A stretch of 40,970 nucleotides of DNA, taken from the NCBI GenBank assembly GCA_910589075.1, contig CAJUSK010000021.1, forward strand, positions 1 to 40,970. Reading direction: 5' to 3'. Numbering within the stretch: the first letter of the stretch is position 1; each line of letters begins with the position of its first letter. This document shows, piece after piece, positions 7,348 to 16,476 of the stretch. Source of the DNA: an uncultured Lachnospiraceae bacterium (GTDB taxonomy: Bacteria; Bacillota; Clostridia; Lachnospirales; Lachnospiraceae). Both the position numbers and the translations under genes were made by a program. The notes beneath the pieces are model-generated. The model had not been told where the DNA came from, did no database searches, and saw only the letters and a program-made list of their open reading frames with translations.

Positions 7348-7379
7348 AAGACCGGGAATCAAAACAGGAGGGACAGTAT

Positions 7380-9509
7380 ATGTATGGTAGGATGAATATG
7401 TATGGGGAACTAAATGAGGAGGATACAAAAAAGGAACGGCCTGGCAGAAACCAGGGACTGCGGGGAAGGGATACCCCACTGGCGCAGTCTGATCCGGTGC
7501 AGGTGCAGTCGGTACAACAGCAGCCGGCCTCATTACAGCCGGCATCACAAGCGTTAACACAGTCCCCGTCAACGCCATTGCAAAACGGGACATTGCAACC
7601 GGGCGTGCCCCCGTCAACGCCGTCACAAAACGGTACAATACAACCGAGCGTGCCCCCGTCAACGCCGTCACAAAACGGAACAATGCAGCCGGGCGTGCCC
7701 CAGCCAACACCGTCACAAAACGGAACAATGCAGCCGGGCGTGCCCCGGCCAACGCCGTCACAAAACGGAACAATGCAGCCGGGCGTGCCCCAGCCAACGC
7801 CGTCACAAAACGGAACAATGCAGCCGGGCATGCCCCAGCCAACGCCGTCACAAAACGGTACAATGCAGCCAGACGTACCCCCGTCAGCGCCGTCGCAAAG
7901 TGGAACAATGCAACCAGACGTGTCTCAGCCAACACCGTTGCAGGATCAGCCCATACCGCCTCAGCCGGGGCCGGCTTATCAGGGGCAATATTCCGGATAT
8001 GCGGGCAATCCCCCAGGCATATCGGTGCAGGTTCGGGCCTTGCAGCCTGTGGGGTTTGGAGAAAAACTGGAACAGATACTGAATCGGTTCGGACTCTTCG
8101 GTGTGGGGAGCCTTTTGTATGGTATTTTGTTTACTTTTTGTATCTATCCCGGATTTCAGGGCATTTCCATTCCGGTGATTTCGGCTGTCACCATGGCGGG
8201 ACTGATTAAAATATGCCGGATATTGGGAGTGCCATTGAAGAAAAGCGCCTGGTTTTATTTTATTTCCTGGGGGCTTCTGAGCGTGAGCAGTGTACTGACC
8301 GGGAGCGTGCCGGTGATTGTATTTAATACATGCGGGATGTATCTGTTATTTTTAAGTTTTCTGTTTACCCATTTCTGTAACACAGAGAAATGGGGATTTG
8401 CCAAATACCTGGGACAGATATGTATCGCGCCGTTTCTTGCCATGGCATACCTGTATTGTCCGTTTCAGTCGTGCAGGCGTTATATAAAACAGAAAGAAAA
8501 GGAAAAATCCACCACAGTGCATTATATCTGGATGGGAATCGGTATCTCTCTTCCGGTGCTGTTTGTTCTGATCTTGCTTTTGACAAGCGCGGATGCGGTA
8601 TTTCGCAATTTATTTACACAACTGTTGCGCAATATCCGTTTTCCCAGGCATCCTTTCTGGATGATTTTGCTGCTTTTCGTGGGTGTATGGGGGTCCTATG
8701 CATTGCTGGCCTGCTTTGCAGACGGCAAGATTCCGGACAAAGTGGGGGAAAAGAAACGGTGGGAACCGGTGATTGGTATCAGCTTCCTTTCGGTGATTAC
8801 CGTTTTATACCTGTTTTTTTCCGTGATTCAGATTTCGTATTTATTTCTGGGCGAGTTCCGGCTGCCGGAAGGATACAGCTATTCTTCTTATGCGCGGGAA
8901 GGCTTTTTCCAGTTGCTGATTGTCTGCCTGATAAATCTGTGCATTCTCCTGCTGTGTATTTCATGGTTCAGGGAGCACAGAGTTTTAAAATGGGTGCTGA
9001 CTGTATTTTCCTGCTGTACCTATATTATGATCGCATCTTCTGCCATGCGGATGCTTCTGTATGTGGGCATGCACCATCTTACCTTCCTGCGGGTTCTGGT
9101 ATTGTGGGCGCTGACATTGCTGACCGTGCTGCTGACAGGCTGTATCGTTACTATATATAAACCACGTTTTCCTCTGTTTCAGTTTACAATGGTGACTGTG
9201 ACCGTATTTTATATCGCATTTTCTCTGGCACGGCCGGACAATCTGATTATCCGGTACAATCTGGCTCATGACCGACAGGCGCTCTCTTCGGACGATTGGT
9301 ACTGGTTCCGTTTGAGCAGCGACGCCATTCCCGTACTGGAGAAAGAAGGGGTGTTAGCGGAGATTGGCTGGGATCCGGATATGCCGCGGGCGGATATGGA
9401 TTACAGTCAGAAACAACTGAAAGAGAAACTGGATGATTATCGTGCAATGGGGATACGGGATTTTAACCTGTCCTGTTATATTGCGGGGAAGATTCTTGAA
9501 TCTTATTAA
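7380..9509 (+). CDS. DUF4173-type multi-pass membrane protein with a repeat-rich N-terminus
   Basis: ATG 7380, with AGGAGGG seven bases upstream, gives 709 residues. GTG 7344 would overlap the previous gene and lacks a good RBS. Residues 1-60 are polar. About 64-183 is eight copies of a 15-residue Pro/Gln/Thr-rich repeat, then a Pro/Gly linker. From about 228 there are some ten membrane spans, including LTSADAVFRNLFTQL and YSYSSYAREGFFQLLIV, which are typical of DUF4173. The soluble C-terminus (about 640-709) contains SDDWYWFRLSSDAIPVL. Function is unknown. The disordered N-terminal arm is unusual for the family and is probably cytoplasmic or surface exposed. Confidence 0.75.
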   Translation: MYGRMNMYGELNEEDTKKERPGRNQGLRGRDTPLAQSDPVQVQSVQQQPASLQPASQALTQSPSTPLQNGTLQPGVPPSTPSQNGTIQPSVPPSTPSQNGTMQPGVPQPTPSQNGTMQPGVPRPTPSQNGTMQPGVPQPTPSQNGTMQPGMPQPTPSQNGTMQPDVPPSAPSQSGTMQPDVSQPTPLQDQPIPPQPGPAYQGQYSGYAGNPPGISVQVRALQPVGFGEKLEQILNRFGLFGVGSLLYGILFTFCIYPGFQGISIPVISAVTMAGLIKICRILGVPLKKSAWFYFISWGLLSVSSVLTGSVPVIVFNTCGMYLLFLSFLFTHFCNTEKWGFAKYLGQICIAPFLAMAYLYCPFQSCRRYIKQKEKEKSTTVHYIWMGIGISLPVLFVLILLLTSADAVFRNLFTQLLRNIRFPRHPFWMILLLFVGVWGSYALLACFADGKIPDKVGEKKRWEPVIGISFLSVITVLYLFFSVIQISYLFLGEFRLPEGYSYSSYAREGFFQLLIVCLINLCILLLCISWFREHRVLKWVLTVFSCCTYIMIASSAMRMLLYVGMHHLTFLRVLVLWALTLLTVLLTGCIVTIYKPRFPLFQFTMVTVTVFYIAFSLARPDNLIIRYNLAHDRQALSSDDWYWFRLSSDAIPVLEKEGVLAEIGWDPDMPRADMDYSQKQLKEKLDDYRAMGIRDFNLSCYIAGKILESY
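7569..7928 (+). repeat. In-frame 45-bp minisatellite, 8 units
   Basis: Eight tandem 45-bp units encode a 15-residue unit of the form (S/P)TPSQNGTMQPGVPQ. The central units are nearly identical at DNA level while the first and last two have diverged, the usual pattern of unequal exchange or slippage. The unit length is a multiple of three, so copy-number change keeps the frame. It is not CRISPR: there are no unique spacers. Confidence 0.9.
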
Positions 9510-9551
9510 TTCCGGGATATGAACAGAATGCCGGCAAAAAGCATTTGTGAT

Positions 9552-9603
9552 ACCTTCCGGGCAGAGAATGGATATAACCAGAATCTGCCTGGAAGGTTTT
9601 TTT
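9552..9603 (+). terminator. Terminator of the DUF4173 operon
   Basis: ACCTTCC-G-GGCAGA (from 9552) pairs with TCTGCC-T-GGAAGGT (ending 9597) around an 18-nt loop, followed by a run of seven T. A strong intrinsic terminator 40 bases after the stop. Confidence 0.9.
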
Positions 9604-9681
9604 ATGACTGTACCACATCTGTCAGAATTTCCTGCAAACATTTCCCGGAAATGCCCTGCGGGTGGTTTCTGTCCACCTCAC

Positions 9682-9714
9682 AAATTTCATCCTTTCTCAT
9701 AAATTTCCCGTTTT
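9682..9714 (+). promoter_or_regulatory. Shared 33-bp upstream element, copy 1
   Basis: Matches 13098-13130 at 26 of 33 positions. Shared blocks are AAATTT, ATCCTTT, TCAT and CCCGTTTT. It ends 18 bases before the -10 of the yesM-like gene, where an AraC-type activator would bind. It is the best candidate in the window for the response regulator's binding site. Confidence 0.6.
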
Positions 9715-9738
9715 CAGCAAAATAATAACCGGTATAAT
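9711..9738 (+). promoter_or_regulatory. Promoter of the two-component operon
   Basis: TATAAT at 9733-9738 is a perfect -10. The best -35 is TTTTCA (9711-9716) at 16 bases, a poor match, consistent with dependence on an activator bound at the overlapping shared element. Confidence 0.6.
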
Positions 9739-9759
9739 GGTAGAAGGGGTGGTTTTGCC

Positions 9760-11547
9760 ATGAGAGATTTTTCATTTGACAGAAAAAGCATAAAAACCAG
9801 GCTGATCACAGCATTTATTGTCACATCTCTGATTCCGGTTATCCTTGTCAATATTCTATCCTATTATAATACATCAAAACTGGTGCAGCAGAATGTGGAG
9901 AGTATGACCAGGGCCAATTTGGAGCAGACAAAAGTGAGCCTGGATGTATGGCTTGATTCTTACAAGGATATTCTGTTCCAGGTATATACGGACGATTACA
10001 TTGTGGAACTGGTGGACAAGATCAATGCAGGCGAGGATGTGGCCAACAGCAGGCGGCTTTTGCGCGCCACATTGCGGGGGTTGTTTTACACAAAGGACTA
10101 TGTCAAATCCATTTCTGTTATTACGGAGAGCGGAGAACTGGTATTTTATGACCAGCTTACCGCTTCCACCACCAAAACGTCCTGGATGGACAGCATTTCC
10201 ATGTCACAGGAAGAGCTGTATGCAGCCATCAGCGGCGATAACAAAACCCACCTGATTCCTCCAGGGGACGAGGTGGTCTTTGGCAGCAATTCCTGCTATC
10301 TGTTTCATATCGGGCATCGGATTATTGATTACCGGAAGGTGGGAAAGCAGTGCGGCGTGGTATTGGTGAGCATTGATGAAAGATTGTTGGAAGAAATCTG
10401 CGCTTCCAATACGGAGAGCGGGATGAGCTTTATTGTGGATGAACGGGGGTATCTTATTTCCTGTACAGGCTCTGAAAAAGTGGGATGTCAGATATTGCCG
10501 CCTGATGCGGATGAGGAAGAGAAACAATCCGTCTATCAGGAGGTGGTGAGAGAGACGGGCCTGCTGAATGCGGGGGAGCTTTCCTATTATTCTGTTTATG
10601 ATGAAAAGACCGGCTGGAATATTATACGTGTGACCGGTCAGGAAGAACTGATTCGGGGCATGCACCAGCAACAGAGGCTGCTGTTTATAATTATTGCGGT
10701 ATCACTGACTGCTGTTTTGCTCATTATGACCAGCCAGGTCACCCATATGAGCGGCGCCATTAAGGGCGTGGTCAAAGTAATGGGCAAAGCCGGAAAAGGG
10801 GATATGGATGTCCGGGTACCGCCGGATAAGAGCCGGCCTACGGAGATTGAAACCATTGCGGAAGAGTTCAATCTGATGATGGATAAGCTGAAAAAATCTG
10901 TGGAACAGCAGAAAAATGCGGAAATCGCCGCACTGGAAGCTCAGATAAACCCGCATTTTCTGTACAACACCCTGGACACCATCAACTGGATGGCCATAGA
11001 CCGGGATGAATATGAAATCAGCAATATGATTGCCACTCTGGCACATATTCTTCAGTATGGAATTTCTGACAGCAACGGGGTGGTAACGATCCGGGACGAG
11101 GTGGACTGGCTAAGGCAATATATTTTTTTACAACAGACAAAACTCAAAAACTCCTTTGACTGCCATATCAATGTGGAGCCGGAGATTATGGGACTGTCTA
11201 TCCACAAACTCTTGCTGCAGCCCTTTATTGAAAACGCTATTTTGCACGGATTTGAAGGTGTGGAGGGAACACATCGCCTGTCGGTGGATATGGGGAGGGA
11301 GGAGACATGCATCCGCATCTGCATCCGGGATAACGGCTGCGGGATGCCGGAAGAAATGGTGCAGGAGATAAACGCAGGCGTATTCAGGAGCACAGATGAT
11401 AAAAATCATATCGGCATGGAAAATGCCATTACAAGAATCTGTATGTATTACGGAGAAAAGGCAGACGTACAGATAGACAGCCGTCCGGGGGAAGGGACAG
11501 CCGTGCTGATCCGGATTCCGGTTACAGAAGACGGAGGGAACGTATGA
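9760..11547 (+). CDS. YesM-type sensor histidine kinase
   Basis: This 595-residue membrane kinase has a TM span at about 14-36, an extracellular sensor region of about 260 residues, a second TM at about 305-325, a HAMP domain (about 328-378), and the His_kinase domain with phospho-accepting H399 in NPHFLYNTLD. A GHKL ATPase domain follows, with ENAILHGF and RDNGCGMPEEM. The order is that of the YesM/LytS-like kinases that sense extracellular sugars or their binding proteins. Its stop overlaps the start of the YesN-like gene by four bases, and a sugar ABC transporter follows, so it probably senses the transported carbohydrate. The ligand is unknown. Confidence 0.9.
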   Translation: MRDFSFDRKSIKTRLITAFIVTSLIPVILVNILSYYNTSKLVQQNVESMTRANLEQTKVSLDVWLDSYKDILFQVYTDDYIVELVDKINAGEDVANSRRLLRATLRGLFYTKDYVKSISVITESGELVFYDQLTASTTKTSWMDSISMSQEELYAAISGDNKTHLIPPGDEVVFGSNSCYLFHIGHRIIDYRKVGKQCGVVLVSIDERLLEEICASNTESGMSFIVDERGYLISCTGSEKVGCQILPPDADEEEKQSVYQEVVRETGLLNAGELSYYSVYDEKTGWNIIRVTGQEELIRGMHQQQRLLFIIIAVSLTAVLLIMTSQVTHMSGAIKGVVKVMGKAGKGDMDVRVPPDKSRPTEIETIAEEFNLMMDKLKKSVEQQKNAEIAALEAQINPHFLYNTLDTINWMAIDRDEYEISNMIATLAHILQYGISDSNGVVTIRDEVDWLRQYIFLQQTKLKNSFDCHINVEPEIMGLSIHKLLLQPFIENAILHGFEGVEGTHRLSVDMGREETCIRICIRDNGCGMPEEMVQEINAGVFRSTDDKNHIGMENAITRICMYYGEKADVQIDSRPGEGTAVLIRIPVTEDGGNV

Positions 11548-13076
11548 AAGCGGTCATTGTGGAAGATGAAATACTGATCAGGGAAGGTCTCTGCAAATTA
11601 ATGAAAAAAATGTTTCCGGAAATCACCGTGGAATTTGTGGCGGACAACGGGCAGGAGGGCCTTTTGCGCATAAAAGAGTGCAGGCCGGATCTGGTGATTA
11701 CAGATATTAAAATGCCGGTGATGGACGGGCTGGAGATGCTCGGCAGTGTACAGGAGGCGGGCATTTTTCCCAAAGTAATCGTCCTGACGGCTTATTCGGA
11801 ATTTACCTATGCCCAGCAGGCTGTCCGTCTGGGTGTGAATGATTATATTATCAAACCGGTGGTGGTGCAGGAATTTGTGCAGACCATCCGCAAGATACAG
11901 AATCTGTATGAGCAGGAGAAAAAAAGGACGCCGGATACGATGGGGAGCCTGGAACATATTGTCTCCGGGATTTTATACGGAGTATCCGCGCCGGAAGGAC
12001 AGGTTGAGGAATTTCTGGATCAGAAATACGGCATCGGTAAGGATACGCCGGTGATTGAGCTGCTGACTTATATGGGTGACTGTTTTGAGAACGGACGGGA
12101 TAAAAAGCGGCGGGATCTGTGCAGCCTGCTGGATCAGAAGGAAATCCGTTACTGCCTGATTGATATGGAGTATGACCGGGCAATTCTGGCGCTGATTTAT
12201 GCGTATCCGTCCAGGCAGGAAATCGAACGCTGGTATCAGAACCGGATTCTTCTGGGGCGGCGGGAAGCGCGGGAGTGCCGTATCAGTTATGGGATGCTGG
12301 AAGTGAAGGGGATCCGCGCCGTCCGGGAAGGCTATCAGAAACTGCTGCCCTATATGGACTGGAACATTGTTCTGGGAGATGACATCCTGATATCCTGGCC
12401 GCATATAGCGGATATCCAGACGGAGATCTGCCTGTATCCGGTGGAACTGGAAAACCAGATGAAAGCGGCCGTCTGTGCAGGAGAACCGGAGAAAGTACGG
12501 GAGATTATGGAACGGTTTCACCGTTATTTTTTAAATGGCCATGTTTACTGCCCCAAGGAGATTAAGGAATCGTATGTCCGTTTTCAGTGGTCGCTGCTGA
12601 ATATTGCCAAGGAAGTGGGCTGCATTGAATACGAAAAAATTGATCAGAAACTGCTGCTGGACCGTACGATGGGGGCAAAGACAGAGTCGGAGTTGAAAGA
12701 CGCCTGTCAGTCTCTGCTGCGTCATGTGCGCGTTCTGACAGGCGACAGTGAAAATGTAAGCCTGGCGGTGAGAAAGGCCAGGAGCATGATCCATGAGTTT
12801 TATGGAGACGGCATTACACTGACCGAAATCGCCGATCGGCTCAATCTGACGCAGGAATATCTGGGCGCCCAGTTTCACCGGGAACTGGGAGAAAATTTCA
12901 GCACATACATCCGCAATTACCGTCTGGCAAAAGCAAAGGAACTGCTAATCGGCACCCAGTTAAAGCAGTATGAGATTTCGGAAAAGGTGGGCTATGCGGA
13001 CAGCAAATATTTTGCCAGAGTCTTTAAAGAATGCGTGGGTATGTCGCCGGCGGAGTACCGGAAGTCCCATCGGTGA
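11544..13076 (+). CDS. YesN-type response regulator with AraC DNA-binding domain
   Basis: The protein has 510 residues. The N-terminal receiver (1-120) has the acidic pair in VEDE, phospho-acceptor D54 in VITDIKMPVMDG and the conserved lysine in YIIKPV. A long linker of about 280 residues follows. The C-terminal 100 residues are an AraC double helix-turn-helix (ITLTEIADRLNLTQEYLGAQF, KVGYADSKYFARVFKECVGMSPAEYR). It is translationally coupled to the kinase. It should activate the downstream transporter operon and, judged by the shared 33-bp element, its own operon. Confidence 0.9.
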   Translation: MKAVIVEDEILIREGLCKLMKKMFPEITVEFVADNGQEGLLRIKECRPDLVITDIKMPVMDGLEMLGSVQEAGIFPKVIVLTAYSEFTYAQQAVRLGVNDYIIKPVVVQEFVQTIRKIQNLYEQEKKRTPDTMGSLEHIVSGILYGVSAPEGQVEEFLDQKYGIGKDTPVIELLTYMGDCFENGRDKKRRDLCSLLDQKEIRYCLIDMEYDRAILALIYAYPSRQEIERWYQNRILLGRREARECRISYGMLEVKGIRAVREGYQKLLPYMDWNIVLGDDILISWPHIADIQTEICLYPVELENQMKAAVCAGEPEKVREIMERFHRYFLNGHVYCPKEIKESYVRFQWSLLNIAKEVGCIEYEKIDQKLLLDRTMGAKTESELKDACQSLLRHVRVLTGDSENVSLAVRKARSMIHEFYGDGITLTEIADRLNLTQEYLGAQFHRELGENFSTYIRNYRLAKAKELLIGTQLKQYEISEKVGYADSKYFARVFKECVGMSPAEYRKSHR

Positions 13077-13097
13077 CGGGGCTGCCATTCACTTTAG

Positions 13098-13130
13098 AAA
13101 TTTTATCCTTTTTCATTTTTCCCCCGTTTT
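13098..13130 (+). promoter_or_regulatory. Shared 33-bp upstream element, copy 2
   Basis: The partner of 9682-9714, 26/33 identical. It ends 19 bases before a TATGAT -10 (13150-13155) for the solute-binding protein gene. No good -35 is present, again suggesting activator dependence. The matching placement at two co-functional promoters argues for a common regulator, most simply the YesN-like protein. Confidence 0.6.
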
Positions 13131-13173
13131 GCGAACATGAAAAAGACGGTATGATAAAACTGCAGGAAATACA

Positions 13174-13228
13174 TAACAGCCCCAAAGGTGCAACTGTCCG
13201 GGCTGTTAGAAAAACACAGTTTTTCAGA
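13174..13228 (+). promoter_or_regulatory. Two hairpins in the transporter mRNA leader
   Basis: TAACAGCCC (13174-13182) pairs perfectly with GGGCTGTTA (13200-13208). Right after it GAAAAAC pairs with GTTTTTC around ACA. Both lie between the promoter and the RBS (AAAGGAGG) of the solute-binding protein. They may stabilise the mRNA; no T-tract makes either a clear terminator. Confidence 0.5.
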
Positions 13229-13248
13229 GATATTAAAGGAGGAAAAGG

Positions 13249-14526
13249 ATGAAGAAAAGAAGAATCACCGCGTTATTGGCAGTGCTGGCAATGACGGCAG
13301 GTTTGCTGTCGGGTTGTGGATCTTCCGGGAATACGGGAAATGCACCGGCAGGCGATACGACGGCTTCCGCAGAAGGCGGCTCGCAGGAGACAGCTTCCGG
13401 AGGCGGGGCAAATGAAGTGACTGTCTGGTATTACATGGAGACGGAAGGCCATCAGGTGGCGTTGGACCAGGTTATTCAGGATTATAACGCATCTCAGGAC
13501 CAGTATCAGGTTACGGCCAAATATGTGCCCTTTGCGGATTTCAAGAAACAGTTATCCATCGGCGCTTCCGCAGATGAGCTTCCGGACATCGCTATCCTGG
13601 ATTCCCCGGATCACGCATCCTATGTGGAAATGGGAATCTTTGAAGATATTACAGGCAAATTTGATGTAAGCAGTTATTATGAAGGAACCGTTAATTCCTG
13701 CACTGTGGACGGGAAACTGTACGGCGTGCCGTTCGGCGTAAACTGCCTTGCTCTGTACTATAATGAAGAAATGCTCCAGGCAGCAGGCTGCAAAGTGCCG
13801 GAAACATGGGATGAACTGATGGAGGCGGCCAAAGCGCTGACGTCGGACAACGTGACCGGACTGGCTTTCTGCAGCGTGCAGAATGAAGAAGGAACCTTTA
13901 ACTTCTCGCCCTGGCTCTGGTCAACGGGGGCAACCTCCTATGATTTGAATAATGAAAACGGCATTCGTGCCCTGACCTTTATCCAGAGCCTGATTAATGA
14001 AGGCGTAATGAGCAAAGAGTGCATTAACTGGACACAGGGCGACGTGATGAATCAGTTTATTTCCGGCAATGTGGCGATGATGGTCAACGGCCCCTGGCAG
14101 ATTCCCACCATGCAGGCAGAGGCGCCGGATCTGAAATGGAAAGTGACACTGATCCCCAGGGACGCGCAGTATGCTTCCGCACTGGGCGGAGAAAATTATG
14201 CCGTGATCAACAGCGGGAATGTGGAGGGCGCTCTGGACTTTCTGACCTATGCGACTTCCGAAGAGAAAGTGACTTATCTGATGGATAAATTCGGTTACAT
14301 TTCTGCGGATAAGTCCATTGCGGAAAAACAGTTTGCAGAAGATTCCCCTTACCAGCCTTTCGTGGAAGAATTAAATTATGCAATGCCCAGAGGACCGCTG
14401 GCAGAGTGGCCGGGCGTGTCTGATGCCATTTCCCTGGCCTTCAACCAGGTAATCACCGGCACGGCCTCACCCGAGGATGCGGCTGCGGCTGCACAGTCTA
14501 CGATTGACGGCATTGTAAAACAGTAA
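13249..14526 (+). CDS. CUT1-type sugar-binding lipoprotein
   Basis: This 425-residue extracellular solute-binding protein has a lipoprotein signal peptide with lipobox LLSGC; the lipidated cysteine is C23. A Gly/Ser/Thr-rich tether (about 24-60) precedes the mature fold, which begins VTVWYYMETEGHQ. Features typical of family 1 sugar-binding proteins include LYGVPFGVNCLALYYNEEML, PETWDELMEAAKAL and a GNVAMMVNGPWQ segment. It delivers sugar to the two permeases that follow. A hairpin after its stop may lower expression of the permeases relative to this gene. Substrate is unknown, probably an alpha-linked oligosaccharide given the neighbouring GH31. Confidence 0.9.
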   Translation: MKKRRITALLAVLAMTAGLLSGCGSSGNTGNAPAGDTTASAEGGSQETASGGGANEVTVWYYMETEGHQVALDQVIQDYNASQDQYQVTAKYVPFADFKKQLSIGASADELPDIAILDSPDHASYVEMGIFEDITGKFDVSSYYEGTVNSCTVDGKLYGVPFGVNCLALYYNEEMLQAAGCKVPETWDELMEAAKALTSDNVTGLAFCSVQNEEGTFNFSPWLWSTGATSYDLNNENGIRALTFIQSLINEGVMSKECINWTQGDVMNQFISGNVAMMVNGPWQIPTMQAEAPDLKWKVTLIPRDAQYASALGGENYAVINSGNVEGALDFLTYATSEEKVTYLMDKFGYISADKSIAEKQFAEDSPYQPFVEELNYAMPRGPLAEWPGVSDAISLAFNQVITGTASPEDAAAAAQSTIDGIVKQ

Positions 14527-14580
14527 AAATGATCGAAAGTCGGTTGTATGAACCGTCGATTGTGAAGAACAATGGAAAGT

Positions 14581-14630
14581 GGCTGCCCCTCAGAGTGTGA
14601 CACATATAAACCTGTGTGGCAGCCCTTTTT
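14581..14630 (+). terminator. Attenuating terminator between binding protein and permeases
   Basis: GGCTGCC (14581-14587) pairs with GGCAGCC (14618-14624), with ACACA/TGTGT as a possible inner stem, and CTTTTTA follows. It lies inside the operon, 10 bases before the RBS of the permease gene. Partial termination here would give excess binding protein, as is common in ABC operons. Confidence 0.65.
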
Positions 14631-14655
14631 ATACCCTGAAAGGAGGGGATTTTAT

Positions 14656-15552
14656 ATGGAGAAAGTGAAAAAAATGTTCCGCTATGAGAATGTGGGATTC
14701 TTGTTTGTGCTGCCTGCATTTCTGTATATGCTGATTTTTGTGGGCTATCCGATTATCCGCAATATCATTCTGGGCTTTCAGGATGTCAATGCGGGAAATC
14801 TGGTACGGGGCGCAAAGAACTTCGTTCTGTTTGCAAATTACACGGAACTGTTCCGGGATGAAATCTTTGTCAGCTCGCTGCTGAATACGCTGCGGTTCAC
14901 GGTTTTATGTCTGGTATTCCAGTTTGCAGTGGGATTTCTCCTTGCCCTGTTTTTTAATCAGAGATTTTCTTTTGCAAAACCGGTGCGGGGCATTCTGCTG
15001 GTGCCGTGGATGATTCCCATTACGGTCACGGCATTGATGTTCAAACTGCTCTTTGCCACGGATATCGGTGTACTGAATTTCATACTGCGCACCCTGCATC
15101 TGACAAATGCGAATATCGAATGGCTGACCACACCGGGCACTGCCTTGTTTGCCCTGATCTGCGCAAATGTATGGATCGGGATTCCCTTTAACATGATCCT
15201 GATTTCCACCGGACTGACCACCATTCCCAAAGAACTGTATGAAAGCGCTTCTATCGACGGCGCCGGTAAAGTCCAGACATTTTTCAGCATTACCCTGCCA
15301 CTCTTAAAGCCCACCATTGAATCTGTGCTGATTCTGGGTTTTATCTATACCTTCAAAGTGTATGACCTGGTCTATGTTATGACAAGCGGCGGCCCGGTTA
15401 ACTCCACCCATATGTTGTCAACCTATTCCTATAAACTGTCATTTGAAATGTTTAAGTACAGCAAAGGCTCTGCGGTGGCAAACATATTGTTACTGATCCT
15501 GCTGGTTGTAGGACTCTTTTATATCAGAATTACCACAAAGGAGGAAGCGTAA
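14656..15552 (+). CDS. Sugar ABC transporter permease, MsmF/UgpA-like
   Basis: ATG 14656 has AGGAGGGG six bases upstream and gives 298 residues; a longer reading from 14572 would run through the attenuator. There are six membrane spans. The cytoplasmic EAA loop is ELYESASIDGAGKVQTFFSI, followed by TLPLLKPT, the contact with the ATPase. It pairs with the next permease to form the CUT1 channel. No ATPase gene is nearby, so the complex probably uses a shared MsmK-like ATPase encoded elsewhere, as is common in Firmicutes. Confidence 0.9.
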   Translation: MEKVKKMFRYENVGFLFVLPAFLYMLIFVGYPIIRNIILGFQDVNAGNLVRGAKNFVLFANYTELFRDEIFVSSLLNTLRFTVLCLVFQFAVGFLLALFFNQRFSFAKPVRGILLVPWMIPITVTALMFKLLFATDIGVLNFILRTLHLTNANIEWLTTPGTALFALICANVWIGIPFNMILISTGLTTIPKELYESASIDGAGKVQTFFSITLPLLKPTIESVLILGFIYTFKVYDLVYVMTSGGPVNSTHMLSTYSYKLSFEMFKYSKGSAVANILLLILLVVGLFYIRITTKEEA

Positions 15553-16401
15553 ATGGATGAGGAAAAGAAAATAACCGGGAAAAAGAATCTGCTGTTCAGT
15601 GTACTTTCCGTGCTGCTCTTATGTTTCCTGCTGTTTCCCCTGTACTGGGCGCTGATTACCTCCCTGAAAAATGAACAGGAGATCTTTCAGAATCCGCCCA
15701 CCTTTTATCCGCATGTCCTCAATCTCAAGTCCTATGCGGCACAGGTGGAAACGGGGGACTTTAATATGTTCCGTTCCTTTGCCAACAGCTTCCTCATCTC
15801 CATGGGAGCAACGGTGATTGCCGTGCTGCTGGCGGTTCCCGCCTCTTACGGGATTGCGAAATATCATTTCAAGGCCAGAAAATGTATGCTGTTATCCTTC
15901 CTTGTCACGCAGATGCTGCCGGTATCCGTATTGCTCACCCCCATGTTTATCATGTTCAAGAACATGCATGTGTACAATACCTGGATCGCGGCGGTACTGG
16001 CCGATGCGACCATTGGCATCCCCTTCTCTGTGCTGATTCTGAAAAACTATTTTGCCTCCATCCCCAAAGACCTGGAGGAAGCCGCTTACCTGGACGGCTG
16101 CAACAAATTCAGCGCCTTTATACGGATCCTCATTCCCATTGCCAAACCGGGCGTTATGGTGTGCGCCATTTTTTCCTTCCTCTATGCATGGGGAGACCTG
16201 GCATATGGTATGACCTTTATCCTCGATCAGGAAAAACGCCCTATCACCGCAGGCATTTTCAATTTTATGGGACAATACGGAACAAAATGGAGCTACTTAA
16301 CGGCTTTTGCGGTGGTGACCATCATCCCTGTGGCACTGATCTTTATCTTTATGCAGAAATATATTGTGAGTGGTATGACAAGCGGTGCTGTCAAAGGATA
16401 A
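15553..16401 (+). CDS. Sugar ABC transporter permease, MsmG/UgpE-like
   Basis: The protein has 282 residues and six spans. The N-terminal LFPLYWALITSLKNEQEIF is typical of the second CUT1 permease. The EAA loop reads DLEEAAYLDGCNKFSAFIRI followed by LIPIAKPG. The C-terminus ends with QKYIVSGMTSGAVKG, the usual family ending. It starts immediately after the stop of the first permease, so the two are translated together. Confidence 0.9.
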   Translation: MDEEKKITGKKNLLFSVLSVLLLCFLLFPLYWALITSLKNEQEIFQNPPTFYPHVLNLKSYAAQVETGDFNMFRSFANSFLISMGATVIAVLLAVPASYGIAKYHFKARKCMLLSFLVTQMLPVSVLLTPMFIMFKNMHVYNTWIAAVLADATIGIPFSVLILKNYFASIPKDLEEAAYLDGCNKFSAFIRILIPIAKPGVMVCAIFSFLYAWGDLAYGMTFILDQEKRPITAGIFNFMGQYGTKWSYLTAFAVVTIIPVALIFIFMQKYIVSGMTSGAVKG

Positions 16402-16476
16402 TCGGTAACAGGATGAAGAACGGGAGACAAGCTGAAATCTACCAGAAATAAACAGAATGAAAACAGGAGTCTGACA

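Noticed and set aside
7569..7928. CRISPR array
   Set aside because: The units are contiguous and in frame with no unique spacers, and no cas genes are nearby.
7241..7935. Two long repetitive antisense frames over the minisatellite
   Set aside because: They exist only because the 45-bp repeat has no stops in several frames; no start signals.
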